Shown piece after piece: positions 8,601 to 18,772 of a stretch of DNA of 64,000 bases; position 1 is the stretch's first letter, and the number at the start of each line of letters is the position of its first letter. This DNA comes from Leptospira biflexa serovar Patoc strain 'Patoc 1 (Paris)'. GTDB taxonomy: Bacteria > Spirochaetota > Leptospiria > Leptospirales > Leptospiraceae. Below the pieces are notes generated by a model that did not search any database, had not been told where the DNA came from, and saw only the letters and a program-made list of their open reading frames with translations. The position numbers and the translations under genes were made by a program. The stretch is taken from NCBI RefSeq assembly GCF_000017685.1, contig NC_010602.1:1319501-1383500 (forward strand), written 5' to 3'.

Positions 8601-11300
8601 AGTGCCAAAGAGGAAGTTTGGTTTGATGTGAGTGATCACAACCGTATGGACATCTTACCGGAAAAACGTTCTGTGAAAGTTGGTGAGACCATCAAGGTGC
8701 AAGTTCGTTCTCCCTTCCGAGAGGGAACGGCTCTTGTCAGTATGGAACGAGAAGGTGTCATTGATTACTTTGTCACTGCAGTGAATGGAAAGGATCCTTT
8801 CATCAGTATACCTATCAAAAAAGAATATGCTCCCAATGTTTACATCTCGGTTTTTCTCGTACGTGGGCGGATGGGAGATCCAAAACCCACTGGCCTTGTG
8901 GATTTAGCCAAACCAAGTTACCGTTTGGGACTCTCGATGCTCAAAGTGGGATACAAACCGTACAGTTTGTCCGTATCGGTCACACCCAACCAAAAACAAT
9001 ACCAAGTCAGGGAAATGGCGGAAGTGGCAATCGAAATCAAAACATCCGATGGTAAGATCCCAACCGAAGGGACGGAAGTGACACTTGCAGTTGTTGACGA
9101 GGCACTCCTTGAATTATCGCCTAATCCCACCTGGAATCTGTTAGATGCCATGATGGGAACAAGGCCCCACCAAGTGGTTACCTCCACAGCCCAATCCCAA
9201 ATCATCGGAAAACGTCATTTTGGATTAAAGGCAAAACCAGAAGGAGGAGGGGGAGGGAAACAATCCACACGTTCCTTATTTGAAACTTTACTCTATTGGA
9301 AAGGGAAGGCGATAGTCGGAAAAGATGGAAAGTTTAAATTTAGTTTTCCTTTGAATGACTCCCTCACTACCTTTCGGATTGTTGCAGTTGCGACTTCCGG
9401 TTCTAAAGAGTTCGGAACAGGGATGGCAAAAATCCAAACTTCTCAAAAAATCCAAACATTTTCGGGAATCCCACCAATCGTTAGGTTAGGTGATATATTG
9501 CAGCATGAAGTGAACCTACGTAATGCCGGAGACTCAAAAGAACAACTCCGCGTTCGATTGAGTGTCGTGGATACCCTGAACGAAAAAGAAATCAAATCCG
9601 AATTGGAAACCAAATCGGCAATGATTGCTCCTGGTGAAACCAAACAAATCACATGGGACATCGCTGTTCCCGAAGACACCACCAAACGGAAATTCACAAT
9701 CGAAGTCTCCTCTCCGAACGGAACGATCCTTGATAGTCTCAGTGTCGAACAAACGGTCATCCCTGCCTTTACAGAACGGGTGTACCAAGCAGGACTATTT
9801 TTATATGAGGCAGCTTTTAAGGAAACAATCCAAACTCCTCCAGGTTCCTTACCGAATTCAGGAAAAATGGTTTGGAAAGCATCTCCTACCATCCTCACAA
9901 GTACAGGTGGGATTCAAAAGTACTTCCAAACCTATCCATATTCGTGTATGGAACAACGAGTTTCAAAAGCCATTGGTTTACGTTCCGACGTTTTATGGAA
10001 TGATGTATTCAGCGATTTGAATTCCTTTTTGGATTCAGATGGACTTGTGAAATACTTTGCTAGAATGGAACACGGTAGTGAAATCCTCTCTTCCTATGTA
10101 TTAACATCGGCTAGGTTGTCAAATAAAACCATCCCAGAGGAATCTCTTAATCGGATCATGGCGGGTTTACAAGGGTTTTTGGAAGGAAGGGTGTATGGAG
10201 AGAGATACCGATTTGGGGCTGACCTTGTTGTTAGAAAAATCATTGTTTGGGAAGCCCTCACTCGTTACCAAACCTATGATTGGGAACAGGTAAGACCTAT
10301 CTTTGAGGGAATCGAATTTTTACCAACAGCTTCCCTCATCGATTTATCAGAAATTTTGAATCGGGTGAATGGTGCCGATCCAAAAATCAAAAATCGTCTT
10401 TATAGTGTTTTGCGATCAAAACTGAACCTTCAGGGAACGGAACTCATCATTGCGGATTCTGGTTTTACGAATCCATGGTGGATTTTGGGCAGTCGGGATT
10501 ATACAATGGCTAAGTTTTTACTTTGGTCCTTATCGGAACCGGCCCTTCAGAAAGACCTACCTCGTATCATCAAAGGATATGTCAAAATGCAAAAACAAGG
10601 AAGGTATGATAGTACTTTAGGAAATGCGTATTCTATTTTTGTATTTGATCGAGTGAGTAAACTCTTAGAAGGAGAAAAAGTGACGGGTGGAAAGGTAAAA
10701 GTCAAAACAGAAAAAGAGAATTTACTTCTCGAACCAAATGGCAAACAAACTGTCACACAAACTCTCGGCACAAGTCCTGAATCTGTTTTGGTCACATATG
10801 AGGGGAAAGGCAAACCATGGGTGGAATGGTCGGTGCAAAGTATCCTTCCTCTGAAAGAACCCATTGCGAGTGGGTATCGGATCAAACGATCCATCGAACC
10901 TGTGCAAGTGGCAAAGTCGGGAGTGTATTCGAAAGGTGATATCATCAAAGTCAAAATCGAAATCGATGCGGATTCGGATAAAACTTGGGTGGTCGTAGAA
11001 GATCCGATCCCTCCAGGCTCCCTCCCTCTCGGACGTGGGTTTGGGCGAGAATCCCAAATTGGGCAGGACAAACCGGGGGATACTTCGTTTTACCTCAGTT
11101 TTGAGGAAAAAACCTTGTCCCTCTACCGAGCCTATTTTGAATATTTGCCGAAAGGGAAACATGTGTTGGAACACAGTTACCGCCTAAACCATGTCGGGAA
11201 TTTTGTGATGCCTTCCACTCGGGTGGAGGCGATGTATTCTCCCGAAACCCATGCGGAATGGCCGAACGAAATCGTGAGGATTTCAGAAAATAAGGACTAG
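5697..11300 (+). CDS. Bacterial alpha-2-macroglobulin (thioester-containing)
   Basis: A very large exported protein of 1867 residues, in the size range of bacterial alpha-2-macroglobulins (E. coli YfhM is about 1650). A signal peptide is present (IRALVLLFLSLVLVES) without a lipobox Cys, so the product is probably periplasmic and not lipid-anchored. Repeated beta-sandwich macroglobulin domains follow, with an MG2-like segment near VLDRTLLKKGETVHLKHVRR and a DSLTTFRIVAVATS segment typical of the A2M domain. The thioester motif CMEQ is intact at residues 1417-1420 in the usual YPYSCMEQ context. The family traps attacking proteases by covalent linkage after bait-region cleavage. The peptidoglycan synthase pbpC that often neighbours such genes is not here. 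The next gene encodes a membrane sulfatase-fold enzyme. Confidence 0.92.
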   Translation: MPSRIRALVLLFLSLVLVESDFSQNVAPSIEFFTPNGFVKAPKQITARFTKPMVALGDIRPNTEIFQVKCPFSGTSRFIDSTTWVYEFESSLPGGVTCSFVLNDGIKTLSGERIQGEKNFSFHTGGPSVKYSSPYNGSSISEDQVFLLKLDGKPDLVSFQKFAYFRSEELGNRIPVVLISGNERKNLLQSVGKKDKEETVVLKSKQTFLPDRQIQLVLGKGIKSIWGGEIPEDEVLSFTVRPVFSARFSCERTTADANCIPILPVNLSFNSPVSQSLLDEIKLIGKDGKEYPKQKETSKGNEFSDWVSFPGPFPENSEFTIKIPEIVDDANRSLANSAAFPLQFKTDEFPPLAKFSAKFGILESKANPALPVTLRNLEANLPIKTTSLGMDGKSQKTLDILEIQKWFQTLSRVERNQSVFQTPSSHTKVNSFQLPKPNGKKPMEVVGIPLETPGFYVVEIASEVLANHLFAQGEGKKMYVSSAALVTNLSPHFKWGKDTSLVWVTSMSTGLPESGVQIKILDCQGNVKGAGITGKDGTMLFGNINFQEIPYCGYHELGSGLTVFAQKNDDISFTSSTWEKGIESWRYQLPQANTGYANYLESIVLDRTLLKKGETVHLKHVRRSFGNKGLLPADSKEYPSTVVIKHEGSGESFSTPLVWSFPGHAESEFKIPKNAKHGVYLVTYPYNNEDTSYGRTVTQFRVEEFRLPVLKGNIQLAGGSQSLVSPKEAKVLFGLEYLSGGGASQVPVKVRSQVVPSFYSPKEEYSSFSFSQETIKEGKWKVSGYEEEEVEETKPKVVSTNAKTDAKGFLEHHFQDLKSIPGYGNFQVEMEYADPTGEIHTISRSFPVSPAELHLGVLPDGWYFTEDKVKLQLVVLDPNDKPVSSQKIKVNAYKKEFYSNRKRLVGGFYAYEHYEEVSKLGEFCEGKTDSKGILICEGKSPGTGDLTFVAETKDKNGNRTNSSYHVWVSAKEEVWFDVSDHNRMDILPEKRSVKVGETIKVQVRSPFREGTALVSMEREGVIDYFVTAVNGKDPFISIPIKKEYAPNVYISVFLVRGRMGDPKPTGLVDLAKPSYRLGLSMLKVGYKPYSLSVSVTPNQKQYQVREMAEVAIEIKTSDGKIPTEGTEVTLAVVDEALLELSPNPTWNLLDAMMGTRPHQVVTSTAQSQIIGKRHFGLKAKPEGGGGGKQSTRSLFETLLYWKGKAIVGKDGKFKFSFPLNDSLTTFRIVAVATSGSKEFGTGMAKIQTSQKIQTFSGIPPIVRLGDILQHEVNLRNAGDSKEQLRVRLSVVDTLNEKEIKSELETKSAMIAPGETKQITWDIAVPEDTTKRKFTIEVSSPNGTILDSLSVEQTVIPAFTERVYQAGLFLYEAAFKETIQTPPGSLPNSGKMVWKASPTILTSTGGIQKYFQTYPYSCMEQRVSKAIGLRSDVLWNDVFSDLNSFLDSDGLVKYFARMEHGSEILSSYVLTSARLSNKTIPEESLNRIMAGLQGFLEGRVYGERYRFGADLVVRKIIVWEALTRYQTYDWEQVRPIFEGIEFLPTASLIDLSEILNRVNGADPKIKNRLYSVLRSKLNLQGTELIIADSGFTNPWWILGSRDYTMAKFLLWSLSEPALQKDLPRIIKGYVKMQKQGRYDSTLGNAYSIFVFDRVSKLLEGEKVTGGKVKVKTEKENLLLEPNGKQTVTQTLGTSPESVLVTYEGKGKPWVEWSVQSILPLKEPIASGYRIKRSIEPVQVAKSGVYSKGDIIKVKIEIDADSDKTWVVVEDPIPPGSLPLGRGFGRESQIGQDKPGDTSFYLSFEEKTLSLYRAYFEYLPKGKHVLEHSYRLNHVGNFVMPSTRVEAMYSPETHAEWPNEIVRISENKD

Positions 11301-11329
11301 GAAAAGTTTACGGATAAAGAGGGTTTGGA

Positions 11330-13603
11330 ATGATGACTCTAATGGGTCCGAACCAAGTCCCTCTTTTCCCAATCCGAGTTTTTAAAATTTCCCTTTCTTA
11401 TTCAGTTTTTTTTTATCTATTCTTTCTCATCTTTAATACTAGTTTTACCATTATGGGAGTTGATGTTGGTGACTTCCTAAAACAATACTTAGGTGCTTTT
11501 TTTGGGGTATACCTATCTACCACCTTTAAGGTATTTGCCGTATCTTTTTATCTCCATACCAGTATTTTTTCCCTCGTGTATTTGGTGTTTTATTTTTGGA
11601 AACAACTAAACCCCAAATGGTATGTGTTAGCTGGGATTGTCTTTTGTATCGAATGTTTGGCGCTTTTTCAGTCGATGGTCAAGTTCCCACAAATTTACGG
11701 TGAGTTTTTTTTCTTTCGATATCCTGGTTTTGCACCTTTTCTTTATTTTTTAACCGATTTTGTTTCTCCAGTTCTACCTAGCGTTTGTTTAGTGGTGATC
11801 GTTGGTATTCTTTTGGGGACATTGGTTTGGCAGACTTACCTTCACAAAAACAAAGAAAGTTTTTTTGCCATCTTACATGTTTTGGTTTTGGGTTTGATTC
11901 ACATTCATGGATTGTATCCAGTTGGGATTGTCTACTTCATCCTTGTTCTGTGGCAAGGCAAAAGATACCAAAACATTCATTTGAGAACCTATGGATTGTT
12001 ACTGGTTTTACTTTTGTTTTTGTATCTCATTCCGAGTGTTTGGTCTCAAATTTCCTCGTTGCGGTATTCTAGTACCAGAGGAAAACCTCCTATCTTTATT
12101 TTATCAGCGGACTCTCTTCGTTATGACAAAATTGGTAATATGGTAAATGGAAAAACCATGACACCAAACATCGATTTGTTTCGGAAAGATGCCTTCCAAT
12201 TCCATGACCACCACACTACAATTCCTCGCACCTTTCCTAGTTGGGCCGACACACTCACAGGGAAATATGCGATGGAACATAAGGTTCGTGATATGTTCCC
12301 TTCACCGGAGGAAAAACAAAGGATTGGTTCTTCGTCATTTCCCACCCTGCAACAATTTTTAAAGAAATTGGGATATGATCATTTTGCGATTGGTAGTTTT
12401 GCGGCGGATATTTTTCCGCGAGCCAATTTTGGTTTTGATGCCGTATTTGCACCTAACTTCAATGCACGGATCATGACGGTCCAACGAACAGCGGAAACAC
12501 AAATCTTGGTTTTACCTTTCCTCGTTGGATCATGGTTTTCTGGTGGGATGTATTTAGAAGAAATGGATGGGTTATCGACTTGGGGAGATGGGGAACGTCT
12601 GTTGAAACGATTTGAATCCCTTGTGAAGGAACGAAAAAATTCTCCTTATTCCATTACCTATTTTTCGAGTGTCATCCACTTTCCCTATACACCTGCCTAT
12701 CCTCATTACAAACAGTTCACAGATCCCAACTATTATGGGAAATATAAGTATCTCAAGTTTGTGGATCCAACAGATGCAAACCTTCCGAATGCGGAGGAAA
12801 TCTCTCAAATTCGTAGCTTATTTGATAGCGCCATTTATGCCTTCGATCAAGAATTTGGTGAAATGGTTGGTTATCTAAAAGAAAAGGAACTTTATGATGA
12901 GGCAATCATCATCCTCACAGCGGATCATGGAGAAGCTCTGTATGAAGATGTTCATGGACAAGGCCATGGAGAACACTTACGTGGGGAAGCTGTCACTCAT
13001 GTTCCTTTTATGATCAAGTTTCCAAAGTCCTACCAAACTTCTAGTTTGGATCAGAATTTTTATGGGATCACTTCAAGTGTGGACTTAGTTCCTACCTTGT
13101 TGGATTATTTTGAAATTCCACTGCCTTCCGAATACCCAGGCAAATCCTTGTTAGCTGTTATGAACGAGGGAGATTGGAAAGAGGATCGATTTGTATATTC
13201 TGAAACAGGGATTTGGTTTTCCGACGTTGGGGATCATTTTTTCCAAAAACAAAGAATCCCTTATCCGAATATTTTATCACTCCACCAAGTGGTTCCCGAA
13301 GAAGACTACCAAATTATGATCACAGATCCAATTTATCGGGAAACGATTGCCTTCTCCAAACACAGGAGCATTCAAAATTCCAAGTACAAACTCATTTATA
13401 TCCCTACCCGCGAGGGAGTGAAGTTTGAGCTGTATGACAGGATCAAAGATCCATACAACAAAAACAATTTATATCCAAATCATCCAATGGCTTCCAAAAT
13501 GAGAGAAGCCTTATACCAAACTGTAGTGAGGTGGGAAAATGCCTCCCTTGCAGGTGAATATTTAATCCCGAGTTCTTTATCAGACATCAATGAAAACTTA
13601 TAA
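11330..13603 (+). CDS. Membrane-anchored sulfatase/phosphotransferase-fold protein
   Basis: 757 residues. About six hydrophobic helices fill the first 235 residues, followed by an alkaline-phosphatase-superfamily (sulfatase) domain facing the periplasm. The metal-binding start [13 protein letters not shown], the substrate strand [20 protein letters not shown], and the second metal cluster TADHGE...GHGEHLR...VPFMIKFP are all visible. The formylglycine signature CxPxR is absent. The equivalent stretch reads [13 protein letters not shown], with Thr at the nucleophile position, as in lipoteichoic-acid synthase-type phosphotransferases and NPP enzymes. I infer a phospho-group transferase or hydrolase acting on an envelope glycan or lipid, not an arylsulfatase. 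A GAGGG ribosome binding site precedes ATG 11330. Confidence 0.83.
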   Translation: MMTLMGPNQVPLFPIRVFKISLSYSVFFYLFFLIFNTSFTIMGVDVGDFLKQYLGAFFGVYLSTTFKVFAVSFYLHTSIFSLVYLVFYFWKQLNPKWYVLAGIVFCIECLALFQSMVKFPQIYGEFFFFRYPGFAPFLYFLTDFVSPVLPSVCLVVIVGILLGTLVWQTYLHKNKESFFAILHVLVLGLIHIHGLYPVGIVYFILVLWQGKRYQNIHLRTYGLLLVLLLFLYLIPSVWSQISSLRYSSTRGKPPIFILSADSLRYDKIGNMVNGKTMTPNIDLFRKDAFQFHDHHTTIPRTFPSWADTLTGKYAMEHKVRDMFPSPEEKQRIGSSSFPTLQQFLKKLGYDHFAIGSFAADIFPRANFGFDAVFAPNFNARIMTVQRTAETQILVLPFLVGSWFSGGMYLEEMDGLSTWGDGERLLKRFESLVKERKNSPYSITYFSSVIHFPYTPAYPHYKQFTDPNYYGKYKYLKFVDPTDANLPNAEEISQIRSLFDSAIYAFDQEFGEMVGYLKEKELYDEAIIILTADHGEALYEDVHGQGHGEHLRGEAVTHVPFMIKFPKSYQTSSLDQNFYGITSSVDLVPTLLDYFEIPLPSEYPGKSLLAVMNEGDWKEDRFVYSETGIWFSDVGDHFFQKQRIPYPNILSLHQVVPEEDYQIMITDPIYRETIAFSKHRSIQNSKYKLIYIPTREGVKFELYDRIKDPYNKNNLYPNHPMASKMREALYQTVVRWENASLAGEYLIPSSLSDINENL

Positions 13604-13620
13604 ACAAAAAAGAGGAAACT

Positions 13621-16600
13621 ATGCCGCAACGTAACGACTTAAAATCAATTTTAATCATCGGATCAGGACCTATCGTCATCGGGCAGGCATGTGAATTTGA
13701 CTATTCTGGAACCCAGGCTACCAAAGCACTTCGGGAGAAGGGAATTCGAGTCATATTAGTGAACTCAAATCCCGCCACAATTATGACGGACCCAGATCTT
13801 GCCGATGCCACTTACATCGAACCTCTTACCGTTCCCGTCCTTGAAAAAATCATTAAAAAAGAAAAACCGGATGCCATCTTACCGACGGTAGGTGGTCAAA
13901 CTGCGCTCAACTTAGCCCTCGCCCTCCATAGAGAAGGGGTTTTGGAAAAATACAATGTGGAACTGATTGGTGCAAAGGTAGATGCGATTCGGAAAGCAGA
14001 AGATCGCGAACTTTTTAAACTTGCGATGGAAAAACTTGGAATCCGTGTCGCGAAGTCCTTTATGGTTTCCGACATGGAAGCCGCAAGAAAAGCAAAAGAT
14101 GAAATTGGATTTCCCATCATCATTCGCCCGGCCTTTACCTTAGGAGGAACGGGTGGCGGAACTTGTTACGAAGAATCCGAGTTTGAGGAAATTGCTCAAA
14201 AAGGATTATCTGCTTCCCCAATTTCTCAAATCCTCGTAGAAGAATCCGTAATGGGATGGAAGGAATTTGAATTAGAGGTGATGCGGGATCTAAATGACAA
14301 TGTCGTCATCATCTGTTCCATCGAAAACTTAGATCCAATGGGAGTCCACACAGGTGATTCCATTACAGTTGCCCCACAACAAACGTTAAGTGATAAAGAA
14401 TACCAAAGGTTACGTGATATGTCGATCGACATCATCCGTGAAATCGGAGTGGAAACAGGTGGATCTAATATCCAATTTGCAGTGAACCCAGAAAATGGGG
14501 ATGTGATTGTGATCGAAATGAACCCAAGGGTTTCTCGCTCCTCAGCTCTTGCTTCCAAGGCCACAGGATTTCCTATCGCAAAAATTGCAGCACTTCTTTC
14601 GATTGGATACACTCTAGATGAAATTCGAAATGATATCACCCGTGTAACGCCCGCAAGTTTTGAACCATCCATTGATTATGTAGTCACAAAAATCCCTAGG
14701 TTTGCGTTTGAAAAATTCCCTGGTTCTGATAATACCTTGGGTGTCCAAATGAAAGCAGTCGGAGAAGCGATGGCAATTGGTCGTAACTTCAAAGAAAGTT
14801 TCCAAAAGGCCTTACGTTCATTGGAAACTGACAGATTCGGATTTGGAAGTGATGGGTATTTAAAGGAACTGATGGAATGGGAAACCGTTCCCAAAGAACA
14901 AAGACATGAATGGCTCACAGCAAGAGTCAAACGCCCAACTGACAAACGAATTTTTTATGTAAAGATGGCGTTTGATTTTGGAATGAGTGTGGAAGAAATC
15001 CATGAAATTTGTAAAATTGATCCTTGGTTTTTATACCAATTTGAAGAGCTTTTCCAATTAGAAAACAAATACCGAAAAGATGGGAATACAATCATTGAAG
15101 AGATGAAACAAGCAGGGTTTTCGAATCGACAGCTTGCTTTTTTATCCAAGGAAGAACAAATTTTAGCACAAGTGAGAAGTGGTGCGGCCATTGAAATCAC
15201 AAAAGCGAAAGTGGAAAAAACCTTACGAGAGGAAGAAGAAAAAATCGAATCTTATTTGGAAGAAAAAAACATTCATCCCGTTTACAAACGGATTGATACT
15301 TGTGCGGGAGAATTTGAAGCCTTCACACCTTATATGTATTCCACTTATGATGAAGAAGACGAGTCGGATGTCACATCCAAGAAAAAAGTGATGATTCTCG
15401 GCGGAGGACCAAACCGCATTGGACAAGGGATTGAATTTGACTATTGTTGTTGTCATGCTTCCTTTTCATTACAAGAAGCAGGTGTGGAATCCATCATGGT
15501 TAATTCCAATCCTGAAACAGTTTCTACAGATTATGATACCTCGGACCGATTGTATTTTGAGCCTCTCAGCTTAGAAGATGTTATGGCGATTTTCAAAAAA
15601 GAAAGGCCAGATGGAGTCATTGTTCAGTTAGGTGGACAAACTCCACTCAAACTGGCAAAGTCTTTGGAAAAAAGAGGAGTTCCTATCCTTGGCACGAGTC
15701 CTGATTCAATCGACCGCGCAGAAGACAGAAAACGGTTTGCAGAAGTACTAGAAAAGTTAAACCTAAAGTCTCCAGAAAATGGCATTGCTTCTTCCAAAGA
15801 CAAAGCAAGAGAAATCGCTCGTAAAATTGGATACCCTGTCCTTGTTCGGCCTTCCTATGTGCTCGGAGGTCGTGCGATGCTCATTGTGAATGAAGAAACA
15901 GAATTAGACAAATATATGGAAGAAGCAGAAGAGGTTTCAGAAGACAGACCCCTTCTTGTGGATTCCTTTTTACAAGATGCAACGGAAGTGGATGTGGATG
16001 CACTCTGTGATGGAAAGGATGTTTTCATTGCGGGAGTTATGGAACACATCGAAGAAGCTGGGATTCACTCAGGGGATTCTGCTTGTGTATTACCTCCGCA
16101 AAGTATCTCACAACGAATGATCCAAGAAATTGAGGAAGCCACACTTCGCCTAGCTTTGGAACTCGATGTAAAGGGACTTATCAATGTACAATATGCAATT
16201 AAAGATGAAACCCTTTATGTCTTAGAAGTGAACCCAAGAGCATCAAGAACAGTTCCTTTTGTTGCCAAATCGATTGGAATTCCGATCGTAAAAATTGCCG
16301 TAAGACTTATGTTAGGTGAGTCTCTCGCCTCTTTTAAATTGGGAAAACGTTTTTCTGCGCCAATGATCACTGTAAAAGAGGCGGTACTTCCATTCAGCAA
16401 ATTTCCTGGTGTGGATACCATCCTTGGTCCTGAAATGAGATCTACTGGAGAAGTGATGGGAGTTGCTGCTACCAAAGGGGAAGCCTTTGTGAAAGCACAG
16501 ATCATGGCAGGGGAAGAACCTCCGAAACATGGAACGGTGTTTGTGACGATCAATGACAAAACGAAAAAAGAACTTTTGGAATCAGTGAGGTCACTTTCGA

Positions 16601-16932
16601 ACCTTGGTTACAACATCATTGCAACGGAAGGGACACATAAGTTTTTATCGGACAATGGGATTTTATCGAGTAAAATAAATAAAATCTACGATGGTTACTT
16701 CCCGAATGTAATTGATTACATCAAAGAGAAAAAAATCCATCTTATCATCAACACTCCACTCTCACGTGTGACTCGTGAAAACGCGTTTACGATCAGGCAA
16801 GCTGCGATCAAATATAAGGTACCGTGCCTCACAACAGCGCAAGCAGCCAAGGCACTCATCCATGGACTTGTGGAAATGAAAGACAAAGGATTTTCTGTGA
16901 ACTCTTTACAAGAAATTCACAAAAAGAAATAA
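13621..16932 (+). CDS. carB: Carbamoyl-phosphate synthase large subunit
   Basis: 1103 residues, the normal size. Two homologous ATP-grasp halves are clear. The first opens with [21 protein letters not shown], and the second repeats it with [21 protein letters not shown]. Both have VNPRxSR metal and ATP sites ([15 protein letters not shown] and [15 protein letters not shown]). The C-terminal MGS-like allosteric domain follows ([19 protein letters not shown]). The enzyme makes carbamoyl phosphate from ammonia delivered by CarA, bicarbonate and two ATP, for pyrimidines and arginine. carA is not adjacent. A GAGGAAA ribosome binding site sits just upstream of the ATG. The gene ends before two hairpins. 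Confidence 0.97.
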   Translation: MPQRNDLKSILIIGSGPIVIGQACEFDYSGTQATKALREKGIRVILVNSNPATIMTDPDLADATYIEPLTVPVLEKIIKKEKPDAILPTVGGQTALNLALALHREGVLEKYNVELIGAKVDAIRKAEDRELFKLAMEKLGIRVAKSFMVSDMEAARKAKDEIGFPIIIRPAFTLGGTGGGTCYEESEFEEIAQKGLSASPISQILVEESVMGWKEFELEVMRDLNDNVVIICSIENLDPMGVHTGDSITVAPQQTLSDKEYQRLRDMSIDIIREIGVETGGSNIQFAVNPENGDVIVIEMNPRVSRSSALASKATGFPIAKIAALLSIGYTLDEIRNDITRVTPASFEPSIDYVVTKIPRFAFEKFPGSDNTLGVQMKAVGEAMAIGRNFKESFQKALRSLETDRFGFGSDGYLKELMEWETVPKEQRHEWLTARVKRPTDKRIFYVKMAFDFGMSVEEIHEICKIDPWFLYQFEELFQLENKYRKDGNTIIEEMKQAGFSNRQLAFLSKEEQILAQVRSGAAIEITKAKVEKTLREEEEKIESYLEEKNIHPVYKRIDTCAGEFEAFTPYMYSTYDEEDESDVTSKKKVMILGGGPNRIGQGIEFDYCCCHASFSLQEAGVESIMVNSNPETVSTDYDTSDRLYFEPLSLEDVMAIFKKERPDGVIVQLGGQTPLKLAKSLEKRGVPILGTSPDSIDRAEDRKRFAEVLEKLNLKSPENGIASSKDKAREIARKIGYPVLVRPSYVLGGRAMLIVNEETELDKYMEEAEEVSEDRPLLVDSFLQDATEVDVDALCDGKDVFIAGVMEHIEEAGIHSGDSACVLPPQSISQRMIQEIEEATLRLALELDVKGLINVQYAIKDETLYVLEVNPRASRTVPFVAKSIGIPIVKIAVRLMLGESLASFKLGKRFSAPMITVKEAVLPFSKFPGVDTILGPEMRSTGEVMGVAATKGEAFVKAQIMAGEEPPKHGTVFVTINDKTKKELLESVRSLSNLGYNIIATEGTHKFLSDNGILSSKINKIYDGYFPNVIDYIKEKKIHLIINTPLSRVTRENAFTIRQAAIKYKVPCLTTAQAAKALIHGLVEMKDKGFSVNSLQEIHKKK

Positions 16933-16940
16933 ATTTAGGA

Positions 16941-16994
16941 ATTCGCGACGATTCATCGCGAATGGTTCCTTGGATACTGGTTGTATCCAAGGAA
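16941..16994. terminator. Two tandem hairpins between convergent genes
   Basis: Two perfect inverted repeats follow the carB stop. ATTCGCGA (16941-16948) pairs with TCGCGAAT (16956-16963) around 7 bases. TTCCTTGGATA (16966-16976) pairs with TATCCAAGGAA (16984-16994) around 7 bases. They lie between carB and the convergent DUF1499 gene, so a bidirectional transcription end is the natural reading. There is no strong T-tract directly after the second stem. Confidence 0.6.
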
Positions 16995-17038
16995 TTTGGG
17001 TGTTCCATCGGATTTTAAAAAAAGGTCCTCGTCTTTTT

Positions 17039-17494
17039 CTAAATTTCGATTTCTTTTAAGAGGGTTTCAATCCGTTTGCGGTTCACTCCCAAGTCGGATT
17101 TACCGAGTCGTGAAGCCGATCGGAAATGTAACAGTTTTGATTTTTCATCAAAATAAAATTCTACATCATCCACATAACGCATGAGAAGTGAAGTGAATTC
17201 TACATAAAGATAATTGTTTTCTTCTTTGATGATTTTGGTTCTTGGAAAACTTAAAATCCTTTGTTTTAGAATGCCCATCGCCTCACTTGTTGGTTTTTTA
17301 TATGGTTCAGGATTTCGGAAATGTTCTTTGTCGCTTGGATCTGAAAAACTATTGATACAATTGGGTGTTTTGGGACAGTCCAAAAGTTTGCCCGTGCGGA
17401 TTCCTAAATTGTCTGGTCTTGTGCCCGTACAGTTTGTGAGTAACATTACGACGAACGACAGTGTTATGGCTGTTGTAGATTTGTGATTTCTCAT
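17039..17494 (-). CDS. DUF1499 family lipoprotein
   Basis: 151 residues beginning with a lipoprotein signal peptide (TTAITLSFVVMLLTNC, lipobox Cys about residue 22). The mature protein has the DUF1499 pattern: a CPKTPNCINSFS entry motif, then KILSFPRT-type, YLYVEFTSLLMRYVDDVEFYFDE and FRSASRLGKSDLGVNRKRIE segments. The family's function is unknown, and members are often near envelope or photosynthesis genes. The gene is the last of a minus-strand series after ispG, DUF2339 and DUF3999, with 24 bases to the DUF3999 gene, so co-transcription is likely. Confidence 0.85.
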   Translation of the reverse strand: MRNHKSTTAITLSFVVMLLTNCTGTRPDNLGIRTGKLLDCPKTPNCINSFSDPSDKEHFRNPEPYKKPTSEAMGILKQRILSFPRTKIIKEENNYLYVEFTSLLMRYVDDVEFYFDEKSKLLHFRSASRLGKSDLGVNRKRIETLLKEIEI

Positions 17495-17518
17495 TGTTTC
17501 CTTCTCATTTTTTTACTT

Positions 17519-18772
17519 TCAATTAGACAGTTCGACGGATGCAGTTTCCTTCACCACAAGGCGTTTTGACTTTAAGATGGAAAAAATAAAAAAGAGTAGG
17601 GTCAAAATTCCTAAGTAAAACAAGGTTGTTGTGATATAACCAGATATAGGTGGGTAGATCAAACTATATCCAAATTCAGGATTTTGAATTTCATTTCCTA
17701 ATTTTCCCGAAATTGGTGTTTTTTCTCGTAGGTCTTCCTCGGAAGGGTAGGTATAGGGGTCAAAATTTGCCGCCCATTGGTAAGGATTTCCATAATACAA
17801 TGTGTAAAGAGAATCTTTTGAGACATTGTCAGCAAAGAATAAAATTTCCTCTAACGGTTGTACGGTGATCACTTCCTTTAGATGGAGGGTTTCATTTTCT
17901 CCGTCTTCAATTTGAATGGTAAATTCTGAACTTAGTGGTGAAGAAACTGGAATTTCGGTGAAGTTTCCGTCTTTTTCTGTATGGTTGATGGTTCCCTGGA
18001 ATACGGTCTCCCATTCCTTTTTATTGATTTTTCCGCGAATGGTGACGTAACGTTCCCAATTTTTTTCTTCGAAGGAAAGTTTGACTGTCTGAAAACTACT
18101 CTGGTTTTGATTTGGAAAGGAGAATAGGACAGAATTTTCTTCGAGGATGGGACTTGGGATTTGGTGTGTCCTTTCAAAATATAAGTTCTTATTTTCTTTG
18201 GACCTGGTAACCGATGGAAATTTGAGATTGGAACCTGTTTCTACTTCTAGGCGAAGATATCGGTATTTCGTATTTCCTAAATCAATTTCACCAGAGGATT
18301 GGGAACCATATTTATATAAAAAAACATTTTTAGTCTCAGAAAATTTGTCTGGATTGTCACCTAACTTAAGTGTGATGGATGTTTCATAATCGTAAGCGCT
18401 TGATACAGTCAATTTAGAATAACTCATTCCTTCGGGAAGTTTCGGAAGTTCTAAAACGTAAATTTCCAATTCATCCTTTTTGGTAAAAAGTAATTCGGGT
18501 TTGAGTTTTTCTGTGAACTTACTGATTTCTTCCGCATTTTGAATCTTATAGGGAATGATCTCTCCTCCTTTTGTCAATCGAAGGTCTCCATAATACGAAT
18601 GTTTATAAAACTCTTCATCTAATAATACTTTTATGATTTGGTTTTCTCCGTTTTTGTTAGAAATGGAGATTTCTTTTTTATACTTAAAGTTTTCGACTGG
18701 AAGTGGTCTTGCAAAAACCGTCGACTGAGAAAATAGAATCACGATAAAAGTGAAGGAGTAAAATTGGTTCAT
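17519..18772 (-). CDS. DUF3999 family exported protein
   Basis: From ATG at 18772 the product is about 417 residues with a signal peptide (FYSFTFIVILFSQSTVFAR) and one C-terminal membrane helix (TTTLFYLGILTLLFFIFSIL) before a short cytoplasmic tail. Between lies a large beta-rich periplasmic region beginning PVENFKYKKEISISNKNG. This architecture and its pairing with a DUF2339 gene match the DUF3999 family. A longer frame reaches 18874 but would bury the signal peptide. ATG 18772 overlaps the stop of the upstream DUF2339 gene by 4 bases, which supports this start and implies coupling. Molecular function is unknown, probably envelope-related. Confidence 0.75.
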   Translation of the reverse strand: MNQFYSFTFIVILFSQSTVFARPLPVENFKYKKEISISNKNGENQIIKVLLDEEFYKHSYYGDLRLTKGGEIIPYKIQNAEEISKFTEKLKPELLFTKKDELEIYVLELPKLPEGMSYSKLTVSSAYDYETSITLKLGDNPDKFSETKNVFLYKYGSQSSGEIDLGNTKYRYLRLEVETGSNLKFPSVTRSKENKNLYFERTHQIPSPILEENSVLFSFPNQNQSSFQTVKLSFEEKNWERYVTIRGKINKKEWETVFQGTINHTEKDGNFTEIPVSSPLSSEFTIQIEDGENETLHLKEVITVQPLEEILFFADNVSKDSLYTLYYGNPYQWAANFDPYTYPSEEDLREKTPISGKLGNEIQNPEFGYSLIYPPISGYITTTLFYLGILTLLFFIFSILKSKRLVVKETASVELSN

